Of a DNA stretch of 11,549 nucleotides, positions 1-7,823 are shown piece after piece (position 1 is the first letter of the stretch; the number at the start of each line of letters is the position of its first letter). The stretch comes from CBDHDN01 sp965261585 (GTDB taxonomy: Bacteria; Pseudomonadota; Alphaproteobacteria; UBA6615). The notes under the pieces are model-generated. The model saw only the letters and a program-made list of their open reading frames with translations, was not told the origin of the DNA and ran no database searches. Location of the stretch: assembly GCA_965261585.1 (NCBI GenBank), contig CBDHDN010000077.1:1-11549 (forward strand), in the 5' to 3' direction. Position numbers and translations under genes: made by a program.

Positions 1-232
1 CCTCTTCGATGAAGGAAGGAACCGAACTCGTGCTCGCCAGAGATCGTCTGTTGAGCCCGCTCGTGAGGGAGAACGAGCCGCTCGCGTATTGCTGGCGCTG
101 GTTCTCGATGTCCATCATCCTCTTCAGCGTCTCGACTTCAACGTCGACGGCCTTGACCAGTTCCATCACGGTCTCCCGGCGCCTGCTGGCGTCGGCCAGA
201 CGCTCTCGAATGTCATTGCGGATGTCCTTCAT
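1..232 (-). CDS. Unrecognised protein, N-terminal part (runs off left edge)
   Basis: This is an open frame on the minus strand with no stop before the window edge, so 77 residues of the N-terminus are visible. The ATG at 232-230 is preceded by a good ribosome binding site (GAGGGA, about 9 bases upstream), which decides the start. The visible protein begins MKDIRNDIRERLADA. Its first 45 or so residues are rich in Glu, Arg, Lys, Leu and Met with heptad-like spacing, suggesting a helical or coiled-coil segment. A Ser/Thr-rich, less ordered stretch follows (around residues 50-75). I see no signal peptide or membrane segment and do not recognise a family. It lies downstream of groEL in the same direction but beyond a strong terminator, so it is probably transcribed separately. 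Plus-strand frames over the same bases have no supporting features. Confidence 0.6.
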   Translation of the reverse strand, partial: MKDIRNDIRERLADASRRRETVMELVKAVDVEVETLKRMMDIENQRQQYASGSFSLTSGLNRRSLASTSSVPSFIEE

Positions 233-379
233 ACGGGCGATTCCCTCACTGTGCAGTTCTCACTAGTGCAAATGAGGGCGCGCGTCAACAGTCGACGCTC
301 ATTGAGGCCGCGCAGCGCGCTGACCATTGAGGAACAAAATGAGAAATGGGGCTAAGCCGTTGGCCAGACGGTGGATTCA

Positions 380-391
380 GTCGTTAACGAC
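380..391. repeat. Perfect 12-bp palindrome in the gap after groEL
   Basis: GTCGTTAACGAC reads identically on both strands. It lies in the 285-base gap (233-517) between groEL and the leftmost gene. It could be an operator, or it could be chance. No flanking symmetry extends it. Confidence 0.4.
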
Positions 392-412
392 CAGTCCACA
401 TGTAACTGCGCC

Positions 413-442
413 ATAATACCGCATGGATGCACCCGATGTCGC
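413..442 (-). promoter_or_regulatory. Candidate sigma-70-type promoter for the gene at 232
   Basis: On the minus strand, GCGACA (442-437, four of six matches to the -35 consensus) is followed after 18 bases by TATTAT (418-413, five of six matches to the -10). It lies just past the groESL terminator and would give a leader of roughly 170 bases. A rival -35 (TTGACG, 288-283) sits closer to the gene but has a poor -10. This is inference from motif matching only. Confidence 0.25.
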
Positions 443-457
443 CCCGAAGAACAAGGG

Positions 458-486
458 AAGGGCCGCGCCCGGTAGGCGCGGCCCTT
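458..486 (-). terminator. Rho-independent terminator of groESL
   Basis: Two perfectly complementary 12-base arms (458-469 and 475-486) surround a 5-base loop (470-474). The core is the GC-rich pair GGGCCGCGCC/GGCGCGGCCC. Read on the minus strand, the stem is followed by a pyrimidine-rich stretch (TTCCCTTGTTCTT). It begins 31 bases past the groEL stop codon, the expected place for the end of a groESL transcript. Confidence 0.85.
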
Positions 487-517
487 AGCATAGCGTAGTG
501 CGTCGTGCGGGGGAGCG

Positions 518-2179
<1,662 letters not shown>

Positions 2180-2307
2180 TCCTTGGAAACCTTTCCTTCT
2201 GATCTGACGCTTGGCACCCAAGCGTCAGGTGATGCAGCCCACAGGTTCAATAACCTGGCGGTTCGACTCGACTGACGGACGGATCCCATCCGTCAGCATC
2301 GAATTCG

Positions 2308-2628
2308 TTAGGCGGCCTTGCGGGTCTTCTTGGCGACGCTGCCTTCGATGACGCCCATGATGTCGGACTCCTTCATGACCAGAAGGTCCTCGCCATCGAT
2401 CCGGACCTCGGTGCCCGACCACTTGCCGAACAACACGCGGTCGTTGGCCTTGACGTCCATCGCGATCAGCTTGCCATCCTCGGTGCGCGCGCCGGTGCCG
2501 ACCGCGACGACCTCGCCCTCCATCGGCTTCTCCTGCGCCGTGTCGGGAATAATGATCCCGCCGGCGGACTTCTGGTCCTGATCGACCCGCCGGACGACGA
2601 CTCGATCATGTAACGGTCGAAACTTCAT
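2308..2628 (-). CDS. groS: GroES, 10 kDa co-chaperonin
   Basis: GroES is the seven-subunit lid that binds ATP-loaded GroEL and closes the folding chamber in the cytosol. The protein is 106 residues, slightly longer than the usual 95-97, because of a basic C-terminal extension (GSVAKKTRKAA). The N-terminus MKFRPLHDRVVVRR is the family signature. The mobile loop that grips GroEL is visible at about residues 17-34, with the hydrophobic tripeptide Ile25-Ile26-Ile27. I chose the ATG at 2628 because GGAGG lies 7 bases upstream. The frame is open 11 codons further up, but those residues are not GroES-like. It is the first gene of the operon, with a CIRCE operator about 60 bases upstream, so HrcA repression and heat induction are expected. 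Confidence 0.98.
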   Translation of the reverse strand: MKFRPLHDRVVVRRVDQDQKSAGGIIIPDTAQEKPMEGEVVAVGTGARTEDGKLIAMDVKANDRVLFGKWSGTEVRIDGEDLLVMKESDIMGVIEGSVAKKTRKAA

Positions 2629-2686
2629 GCCTTGGCCTCCATTCCTGTTTGATGACCGCACCCCGGTGGGTGCTCGCGGAGGCGGT

Positions 2687-2715
2687 TGTTAGCACTCCTA
2701 AGCGGTGAGTGCCAA
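2687..2715 (-). promoter_or_regulatory. Candidate groESL promoter overlapping CIRCE
   Basis: Read on the minus strand, TTGGCA (2715-2710, five of six matches to the -35 consensus) is followed after 17 bases by CTAACA (2692-2687), a weak -10. The element overlaps the CIRCE inverted repeat almost completely, so bound HrcA would block RNA polymerase. The -35 match is good and the -10 poor, so the exact -10 is uncertain. I saw no clear heat-shock sigma (RpoH) promoter. Confidence 0.4.
2689..2715. promoter_or_regulatory. CIRCE element (HrcA operator) of groESL
   Basis: The sequence is TTAGCACTC, nine bases, then GAGTGCCAA. The consensus CIRCE is TTAGCACTC-N9-GAGTGCTAA, so 17 of 18 conserved positions match with the exact spacing. 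It lies 60 bases upstream of the groES start. HrcA is the known repressor for this site, and its activity depends on GroEL, giving feedback control. No hrcA gene is in the window. Confidence 0.95.
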
Positions 2716-2767
2716 GTATTTCGTGCCGCTATGAGGGCGACGACGACAGTTTGTGCCCGCGTGTCTG

Positions 2768-2794
2768 GCAGCACTCCCCGGGGCCGGCTGCTAA
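2768..2794. promoter_or_regulatory. Second, degenerate CIRCE-like element
   Basis: GCAGCACTC (2768-2776), nine bases, then GGCTGCTAA (2786-2794). Each half matches seven of nine CIRCE positions, and the nine-base spacing is exact. It lies 52 bases beyond the main CIRCE, between groES and the divergent usg gene. It could be a secondary HrcA site, a decayed copy or chance. The two halves are only partly complementary to each other. Confidence 0.3.
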
Positions 2795-2798
2795 CGCG

Positions 2799-2829
2799 TT
2801 GAAAAATATGAATTCTAATTGCTTATTTA
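2799..2829 (+). promoter_or_regulatory. AT-rich candidate promoter for usg
   Basis: A short AT-rich island stands out from the GC-rich surroundings. TTGAAA (2799-2804) is a plausible -35, but the -10 candidates TTATTT or TATTTA (2823-2829) are weak and sit 18-19 bases away. AT-richness upstream of a divergent gene makes a promoter here likely, but its boxes are uncertain. Confidence 0.3.
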
Positions 2830-2884
2830 GCTTCGGGCCGGCACACTTGAGGGACCAAAAGGAGTTGAACCGATTGAGGACACC

Positions 2885-3154
2885 ATGCGTCAAGCAGACT
2901 TGCATGAGCAGCTGATGGGCTATCGCCTGACGACCGCCGAGATCCTCTATCATCTGCCCGACCACCCCGCCCTGCTGCAGACCTTCACCTGGCAGCTGAT
3001 GGACCGAGAGCCCGACTATCCGCGCCTGCACCACTTCCTCGATTTCTGGTCGCGGAACCTCGACGGCAAGCTTCACTCGGTTCGAATCGCCAACCGCCAG
3101 CTGGTCAGCGCGGCCGAAGTACGGCACGTCCGCCACCTGCGCGACCTGCACTGA
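2885..3154 (+). CDS. usg: Usg family protein
   Basis: This 89-residue protein matches my recollection of the alphaproteobacterial Usg family, named for a gene upstream of tryptophan synthase in some species. Recognisable family features are the stretch YRLTTAEILYHLPDHP near residues 14-29, the segment LLQTFTWQ, and a C-terminal FLDFWSRNLDGKLHSV (about residues 56-71). The molecular function is unknown. There is no signal peptide or membrane segment, so it is probably cytosolic. The ATG at 2885 has GAGG five bases upstream. No trp genes are nearby. Here it is divergent from groES across a 256-base gap that holds the CIRCE sites. The next gene on the same strand starts 140 bases downstream and may have its own promoter. 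Confidence 0.88.
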   Translation: MRQADLHEQLMGYRLTTAEILYHLPDHPALLQTFTWQLMDREPDYPRLHHFLDFWSRNLDGKLHSVRIANRQLVSAAEVRHVRHLRDLH

Positions 3155-3242
3155 ACCGGCGCACCCGACGGTCCTCCGGTCGTCCGGGCCTCCGGGCTCC
3201 AAGTGCTCCCGAGCATGTGTCCAAACCGGGGGCATCCCAGGG

Positions 3243-3272
3243 ATGGCAGGGGCCGAACGGTTTGGCTAGAAT
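3243..3272 (+). promoter_or_regulatory. Candidate promoter of the ferredoxin-NADP reductase gene
   Basis: ATGGCA (3243-3248, four of six -35 matches) is followed after 18 bases by TAGAAT (3267-3272, five of six -10 matches). The predicted transcript start would be about 15 bases before the ATG at 3294, giving a very short leader. The ribosome binding site there is weak (GAGCGG). Confidence 0.35.
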
Positions 3273-3293
3273 GCCGGCGCCAAAGCCGAGCGG

Positions 3294-4619
3294 ATGCCAA
3301 TCAACGTCGCCATAATCGGATCGGGGCCCAGCGGCTTCTACGCTGCCGACGCTCTTCTGAAAACCGGGATCGACTGCCGCATCGATATCATCGAGCGGCT
3401 GCCGACGCCCTATGGCCTGATCCGCGCCGGCGTTGCGCCGGACCATCAGAGCACCAAGCGGGTGTCGCGTGCCTATGAGCGGACGGCGACCAATCCGGCC
3501 GTCCGCTTCTACGGCAACGTCGCCGCCGGCACGGACGCCAGCCTGGCGGCGCTGCGCGAGCTCTACGACGCCGTCGTGCTGGCCGTCGGCATGCCGCGCG
3601 ACCGCACCCTCGCCATTCCGGGCGAAGACAAGGCCGGTGTCCATGGCTCGGCCGATTTCGTCGGCTGGTACAACGGCCATCCGGATTTCGCGCACCTCGA
3701 TCCCGATTTGAGCGGCACCACGGTCACGGTCGTCGGCAACGGCAACGTCGCCATCGACATCGCCAGGGTGCTGGTCAAGACGCGGGCCGAGATGGCGACG
3801 TCGGACATCCCCGAATACGCGGCCGCGGCGATCGAGCGGTCGCCGCTGACCGATGTCTATATGTTTGGCCGGCGCGGCCCGGTCGAGGCCAAGTTCACGA
3901 ACGTCGAGCTGCGCGAGATGGGCGAGCTGACCAACGCTGTCCCGATCGTCGATCCGGCTCAGTTGCCGGCGGCGGTCGAGGGCGAGATGTCGGACCGGGA
4001 CCGCCGCCTGCGCGAACGCAACCTGGCGACCCTGCGGGAGTTCACGGCAGCCGACCCGACCGGCAAGGCCAAGCGCGTGCACTTCGCCTTCTACTCCAAG
4101 CCGGTCGAGGTCCTGGGCGACGCCAAGGTGACGGGGCTGCGCCTGGAGCACACGCGCGTCGAGGACGGCCGGGCCGTCGGCACCGGCACGTTCCTCGAGG
4201 TCCCCTGCGGCGCCGTGATCGCCGCCATTGGCTATCGCGCCGAGCCGCTCGAGGGGGTGCCGTTCAATGGCACCGCCGGCACCGTCCTCAACGCCGACGG
4301 CCGGATCGACGACGGTCTCTACGCCGTCGGCTGGATCAAGCGCGGGCCGACGGGCGTGATCGGCACGAACAAGGCCGACGGCGACGTGGTCGCGAAGCGC
4401 ATCGCCACCGAGGTCGGCGATGGCGGCAAGGCCGGCCACGTCGGGCTGGAGCGCCTGCTGCGCCAGCGCGGCACGCGTTGGGTCACGTTCGCGGACTGGC
4501 AGCGGCTCGACGCCATGGAGGTCGCCAATGCCGCCAGCGAAGCGCCGCGCTGCAAATTCGTGACGGTGCAGGAGATGCTGGTCCGGCTGGACCAGACGGC
4601 CGATGCGCCGGCGTCCTGA
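3294..4619 (+). CDS. Ferredoxin-NADP+ reductase, adrenodoxin-reductase (FprA) type
   Basis: This FAD enzyme moves electrons between ferredoxin and NADP(H) in the cytosol. The 441-residue protein has the glutathione-reductase-like fold typical of mitochondrial adrenodoxin reductase and mycobacterial FprA. Visible features are an FAD-binding GSGPSG at 9-14, the family motif ERLPTPYGLIRAGVAPDH at 34-51, an NADP-binding GNGNVA at 148-153, and GRRGP at 192-196 with Arg193/Arg194 placed to bind the NADP 2'-phosphate. GWIKRGPTGVIGTNK at 346-360 contacts FAD and NADP. The start follows from the family's N-terminus, with the FAD motif beginning at residue 9. It sits 195 bases upstream of korAB on the same strand. 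That gap suggests separate transcription but a shared role in ferredoxin redox balance. An unrelated pyridine-nucleotide oxidoreductase is unlikely given these motifs. Confidence 0.93.
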   Translation: MPINVAIIGSGPSGFYAADALLKTGIDCRIDIIERLPTPYGLIRAGVAPDHQSTKRVSRAYERTATNPAVRFYGNVAAGTDASLAALRELYDAVVLAVGMPRDRTLAIPGEDKAGVHGSADFVGWYNGHPDFAHLDPDLSGTTVTVVGNGNVAIDIARVLVKTRAEMATSDIPEYAAAAIERSPLTDVYMFGRRGPVEAKFTNVELREMGELTNAVPIVDPAQLPAAVEGEMSDRDRRLRERNLATLREFTAADPTGKAKRVHFAFYSKPVEVLGDAKVTGLRLEHTRVEDGRAVGTGTFLEVPCGAVIAAIGYRAEPLEGVPFNGTAGTVLNADGRIDDGLYAVGWIKRGPTGVIGTNKADGDVVAKRIATEVGDGGKAGHVGLERLLRQRGTRWVTFADWQRLDAMEVANAASEAPRCKFVTVQEMLVRLDQTADAPAS

Positions 4620-4625
4620 GCCACC

Positions 4626-4643
4626 GGCGCGCGGTGCCGCGCC
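4626..4643 (+). terminator. Weak GC hairpin after the reductase gene
   Basis: GGCGCG and CGCGCC (4626-4631, 4638-4643) can pair across a six-base loop, seven bases after the stop codon. No T-run follows, so it is at best a weak intrinsic terminator or pause site. Confidence 0.3.
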
Positions 4644-4724
4644 GCCGCCCGCGCAGCGGCCATCTACAACCCACGAAAAAGTGCTTGCACGTGGATCATG
4701 CGCAGACCAAAACCTAAGTCATCA

Positions 4725-4757
4725 TTGACACCACGAGACGTCGATAGGGCGTATTGT
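4725..4757 (+). promoter_or_regulatory. Possible korA promoter
   Basis: TTGACA (4725-4730) is a perfect -35 hexamer in the 195-base gap before korA. The nearest -10-like hexamer, TATTGT (4752-4757), lies 21 bases downstream, which is too far for a standard promoter. The true -10 may be a poor match at 17 bases, or an activator may be needed. Confidence 0.3.
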
Positions 4758-4774
4758 CGCCGTATCGGGTACGC

Positions 4775-4791
4775 GCAAGCGCGTCGCTTGC
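4775..4791 (+). promoter_or_regulatory. Inverted repeat in the korA leader
   Basis: GCAAGCG and CGCTTGC pair perfectly across a three-base loop (CGT). The hairpin ends 12 bases before the AGGAGG ribosome binding site (4804-4809) of korA, so it would lie in the 5' leader of the korAB message. It may be an operator or an RNA structure affecting initiation or stability. No known riboswitch is recognised. Confidence 0.4.
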
Positions 4792-4814
4792 CGGCGATCA
4801 GGTAGGAGGACTGA

Positions 4815-6683
4815 ATGGCGGACGTCACCACGCTGCAGCACGTCAAGCAGCGGCGTGAGGAGTTGGACTCCGCGGTCGTGCGCTTCGCCGGCGACTCCGG
4901 CGACGGCATGCAGCTGACCGGCAGCCAGTTCACCCTGGCGGCGGCGCTGTCCGGCAACGACCTGGCGACGTTCCCCGACTTCCCGGCCGAGATCCGCGCA
5001 CCCGCCGGCACGACGTTCGGCGTATCGGCATTCCAGATCCACTTCGGCGGCCGCAAGATCATGACGTCCGGCGACGCCCTGGACATGCTGGTCGTGATGA
5101 ACCCGGCGGCGCTCAAGACCAACGCCGACGACGTCAAGCCGGGTGGCATAATCATCGTCGACGTCGGCAGCTTCAATGAGAAGAACCTGCGCAAGGCGGA
5201 GTACGACAGCGACCCGCTGCACGACGCGAGCCTCGACAAATACCGTGTCGTCCCCGTCGACATGTCGCGCCTGACGCTGGAGTCGGTAAAGGAATTCGGC
5301 CTCTCCCAGAAGGAGGCGCTGCGCTCGAAGAACATGTGGGCGCTGGGCCTCGTCCTGTGGATGTACGGCCGCAAGCGCCAGGCGACGATCGACTGGCTGG
5401 AGGCCAAGTTCGCCGGCAAGCCGGACATCGCCCAGGCCAACGTCAAGGCGCTCAACGCCGGCCACGCCTATGGCGAGACGGCCGAGATGGGCGCTGAGCT
5501 GCGCGGCTTCTCGGTGCCGCCGGCCGACATCGCACCCGGTCTCTACCGCACCGTCACCGGCGCCGAGGCAGTGTCCTGGGGCCTCCTCGCCGGGGCCGAG
5601 CTGGCCGGCCTGCAGCTGGTGTTCTGCTCCTACCCGATCACGCCGGCCTCGGCGCTGCTGCATCAGCTGGCGGCGCTCAAGGACTATGGCGTCGTCACGT
5701 TCCAGGCCGAGGACGAGATCGCCGCCGCCTGCGCCGCGATCGGCGCGGCCTATGCCGGCGCCCTCGGCGTCACCTCGAGCTCCGGGCCCGGCATCGCGCT
5801 CAAGGGCGAGGCGATCGGCCTCGCCTTCGCCGCCGAGTTGCCGATGGTAATCGTCAACTCCCAACGCGCCGGGCCGTCGACCGGTATGCCGACGAAGACC
5901 GAGCAGTCGGACCTCTATCAGGCCGTGTTCGGCCGCAACGCCGACACGCCACTGCCGGTCCTGGCGGTCTCGAGCCCGTGCGATGGTTTCGACGTCGCGA
6001 TCGAGGCGGTGCGCCTGGCCACGACGTATATGACGCCAGTCATCCTGCTGACCGACGGCTATATCGCCAACGCCTCAGAGCCGTGGGTGATCCCGGAGTT
6101 CACGGCGCGCGAACGCTTCGACGTGACGTTTGGGACCGAGCCCGACGGCTTTCAGCCGTTCAAGCGCGACCCCAAGACGCTGGCCCGCCCATGGGTGGTA
6201 CCGGGCACGCCGGGCCTCGAGCACCGTATCGGCGGCCTCGAGAAGGCCGAGGGTTCCGGCCACATCTCCTACGACCCCGACAACCATCAGCGCATGACCG
6301 ACGCGCGCTGGGACAAGATCGCCAACATCGCCGACGACGTGCCGCCGCAGCCGCTCGACCAGGGCGAGCCCGGCGGCGGCGTCGCGGTCGTCGGCTGGGG
6401 CTCGACCTATGGGCCGATCAGCCGCGCCGTCGCCAACGCGCGCGCCGGCGGCGGCAACGTCGCCCATATCCACCTGCGCAACATCTGGCCGTTGCCACGC
6501 AACCTGGGCGACCTGTTGCGCGGCTTCGACCACGTCATCGTGCCGGAGATGAACAAGGGCCAGCTGGTGACGCTGCTGCGCAACGAATACCTGGTGGCCG
6601 CCGAGGGCCTGAACAAAGTGACGGGCAAGCCGTTCAAGATCGGCGAGATCGAGCAGGCGATCCGCGCCCGCCTGGAGGCATGA
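4815..6683 (+). CDS. korA: 2-oxoglutarate:ferredoxin oxidoreductase, fused gamma-alpha subunit
   Basis: KorA pairs with KorB to convert 2-oxoglutarate and CoA to succinyl-CoA and CO2, reducing ferredoxin, in the cytosol. The 622-residue protein has the fused architecture of two-subunit enzymes. A gamma domain comes first (about residues 20-200, with VRFAGDSGDGMQLTGSQF near 22-39). The alpha or pyrimidine-binding domain follows from about 245, with the substrate-recognition motif YPITP at 273-277 and RAGPSTGMPTKTEQSDL from 351. A C-terminal domain contains VGWGSTYGPI and PEMNKGQL. The ATG at 4815 follows AGGAGG with ideal spacing. The stop codon is separated from the korB start by a single base, so the two are translationally coupled. 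Exact 2-oxoacid specificity cannot be proved from sequence, but this subunit layout most often means 2-oxoglutarate. Confidence 0.93.
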   Translation: MADVTTLQHVKQRREELDSAVVRFAGDSGDGMQLTGSQFTLAAALSGNDLATFPDFPAEIRAPAGTTFGVSAFQIHFGGRKIMTSGDALDMLVVMNPAALKTNADDVKPGGIIIVDVGSFNEKNLRKAEYDSDPLHDASLDKYRVVPVDMSRLTLESVKEFGLSQKEALRSKNMWALGLVLWMYGRKRQATIDWLEAKFAGKPDIAQANVKALNAGHAYGETAEMGAELRGFSVPPADIAPGLYRTVTGAEAVSWGLLAGAELAGLQLVFCSYPITPASALLHQLAALKDYGVVTFQAEDEIAAACAAIGAAYAGALGVTSSSGPGIALKGEAIGLAFAAELPMVIVNSQRAGPSTGMPTKTEQSDLYQAVFGRNADTPLPVLAVSSPCDGFDVAIEAVRLATTYMTPVILLTDGYIANASEPWVIPEFTARERFDVTFGTEPDGFQPFKRDPKTLARPWVVPGTPGLEHRIGGLEKAEGSGHISYDPDNHQRMTDARWDKIANIADDVPPQPLDQGEPGGGVAVVGWGSTYGPISRAVANARAGGGNVAHIHLRNIWPLPRNLGDLLRGFDHVIVPEMNKGQLVTLLRNEYLVAAEGLNKVTGKPFKIGEIEQAIRARLEA

Positions 6684-6684
6684 G

Positions 6685-7713
6685 ATGAACATCGCCAACC
6701 CACCGGAGAAGCTGACGGCGAAGGACTACGCCACCGACCAGGAGGTCCGCTGGTGCCCGGGCTGCGGCGACTACGCGATCCTCAAGGCCGTACAGCGCAC
6801 GCTGGCGGAGCTCGCCGTGCCGACCGAGAAGACCGTGTTCGTCTCTGGCATCGGCTGCGCCGCGCGCTTCCCTTATTACATGGCGACCTACGGCTTCCAC
6901 ACGATCCACGGCCGCGCGCCGGCCATCGCGACGGGCGCCAAGCTGGCCAACCCCGACCTCGACATCTGGGTCGTCTGCGGCGACGGCGACGGCCTGTCGA
7001 TCGGCGGCAACCACACGCTGCACATGCTCCGGCGCAACGTCGATTTACAGATCCTGCTGTTCAACAACGAGATCTATGGCCTGACCAAGGGCCAGTATTC
7101 GCCGACCTCGCGCGTCGGCACGCGCTCGCCGTCGACGCCCTACGGCTCGGTCGACAACCCGGTCTCGGCGGCGCAGTTCGCGCTCGGCGCCGGCGCCCGC
7201 TTCGTCGCCCGCTCGGCCGACATCCTGCAGAAGCACCTGCCCGGCGTCCTGAAGCGCGCCCACGCCCACCGCGGCGCCTCGTTCGTCGAGATCATGCAGA
7301 ACTGCATCGTCTACAACGACAAGGTGTTCGCCCATTTCACCGAAAAGCACGTTGCCGCCGAGGCTCAGATCCATGTCGGGCACGGCCAGCCCCTGGTCTA
7401 CGGCAAGGCGCGCGACCGCGGCCTGCGCCTGAAACCCGGCGCGCTGGAGCTCGAGCCCGTCACGATCGGCGACGGCGGCGTTACCGAGGCCGACCTGCTG
7501 GTCCACGACGAGACCAATCGGCCGCTCGCCATGCTGCTCGCCGCCATGGAGCCGCCCGGCCTGCCGGTCGCCATGGGCGTGCTCTACTGCGATCCGGCGC
7601 CGACGTTCGACAGCCGCGTGCACGACCAGATCAAGACCGCCACCGCGAAGGCCGGAAAGAACGGCGACATCGACGCCCTGCTGCGCCGCGGCCATACCTG
7701 GACGGTGGAGTAG
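6685..7713 (+). CDS. korB: 2-oxoglutarate:ferredoxin oxidoreductase, beta subunit
   Basis: KorB is the thiamine-diphosphate and [4Fe-4S]-carrying partner of KorA. The 342-residue protein shows the four cluster-ligand cysteines expected for a two-subunit enzyme: Cys24 and Cys27 in WCPGCGDY, Cys58 in SGIGCAAR and Cys207 in MQNCIVYN. Their spacing agrees with the archaeal two-subunit enzymes as I recall them. The thiamine-diphosphate/Mg motif is GDGDGLSIGGNH at 99-110, continuing into LLFNNEIYGLTKGQYSPTS (124-142). The ATG at 6685 has GGAGG (6674-6678), which lies inside the last codons of korA. There is no separate ferredoxin-like delta subunit and no ferredoxin gene in the window. A palindromic repeat lies 42 bases past the stop. 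Confidence 0.94.
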   Translation: MNIANPPEKLTAKDYATDQEVRWCPGCGDYAILKAVQRTLAELAVPTEKTVFVSGIGCAARFPYYMATYGFHTIHGRAPAIATGAKLANPDLDIWVVCGDGDGLSIGGNHTLHMLRRNVDLQILLFNNEIYGLTKGQYSPTSRVGTRSPSTPYGSVDNPVSAAQFALGAGARFVARSADILQKHLPGVLKRAHAHRGASFVEIMQNCIVYNDKVFAHFTEKHVAAEAQIHVGHGQPLVYGKARDRGLRLKPGALELEPVTIGDGGVTEADLLVHDETNRPLAMLLAAMEPPGLPVAMGVLYCDPAPTFDSRVHDQIKTATAKAGKNGDIDALLRRGHTWTVE

Positions 7714-7754
7714 GCGCGCGCACACGCGGGTACGTTCACAGTGAGACGAGTTGT

Positions 7755-7796
7755 TGCGTCCTCATGGTGAGCCTGTCGAACCATGCGGCAGACGCA
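7755..7796. repeat. Dispersed palindromic repeat element between korB and anmK
   Basis: Nested inverted arms are visible: an outer pair TGCGTC/GACGCA (7755-7760, 7791-7796) and an inner pair CATGGT/ACCATG (7763-7768, 7780-7785), with an 11-base centre GAGCCTGTCGA. From memory, this core (CATGGTGAGCCTGTCGAACCATG-like) is a very common intergenic repeat in alphaproteobacterial genomes. It is often mistranslated as peptides such as MVRQAHHE or MVSLSNH, and both readings occur here. It could also act as a transcription stop or RNA-stabilising hairpin after korB. Only one copy is in the window. Confidence 0.7.
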
Positions 7797-7823
7797 CGGT
7801 GAGGCGGGGGCGCCGCAAGCCAA

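Noticed and set aside
2180..2221. 14-residue N-terminal extension of GroEL
   Set aside because: GroEL proteins start MAAK, and the ribosome binding site points to the ATG at 2179.
3155..3293. Terminator after usg
   Set aside because: Only short GC stems such as CATCC/GGATG are visible, with no T-run, so a terminator is not supported.
3105..4439. 444-codon minus-strand open frame opposite the reductase gene
   Set aside because: It is rich in Ala, Gly, Arg and Asp with no motif, and it overlaps a well-supported FAD enzyme.
4722..5864. 380-codon minus-strand open frame opposite korA
   Set aside because: It is an antisense shadow of korA with a repetitive Gly/Arg/Asp composition and no family resemblance.
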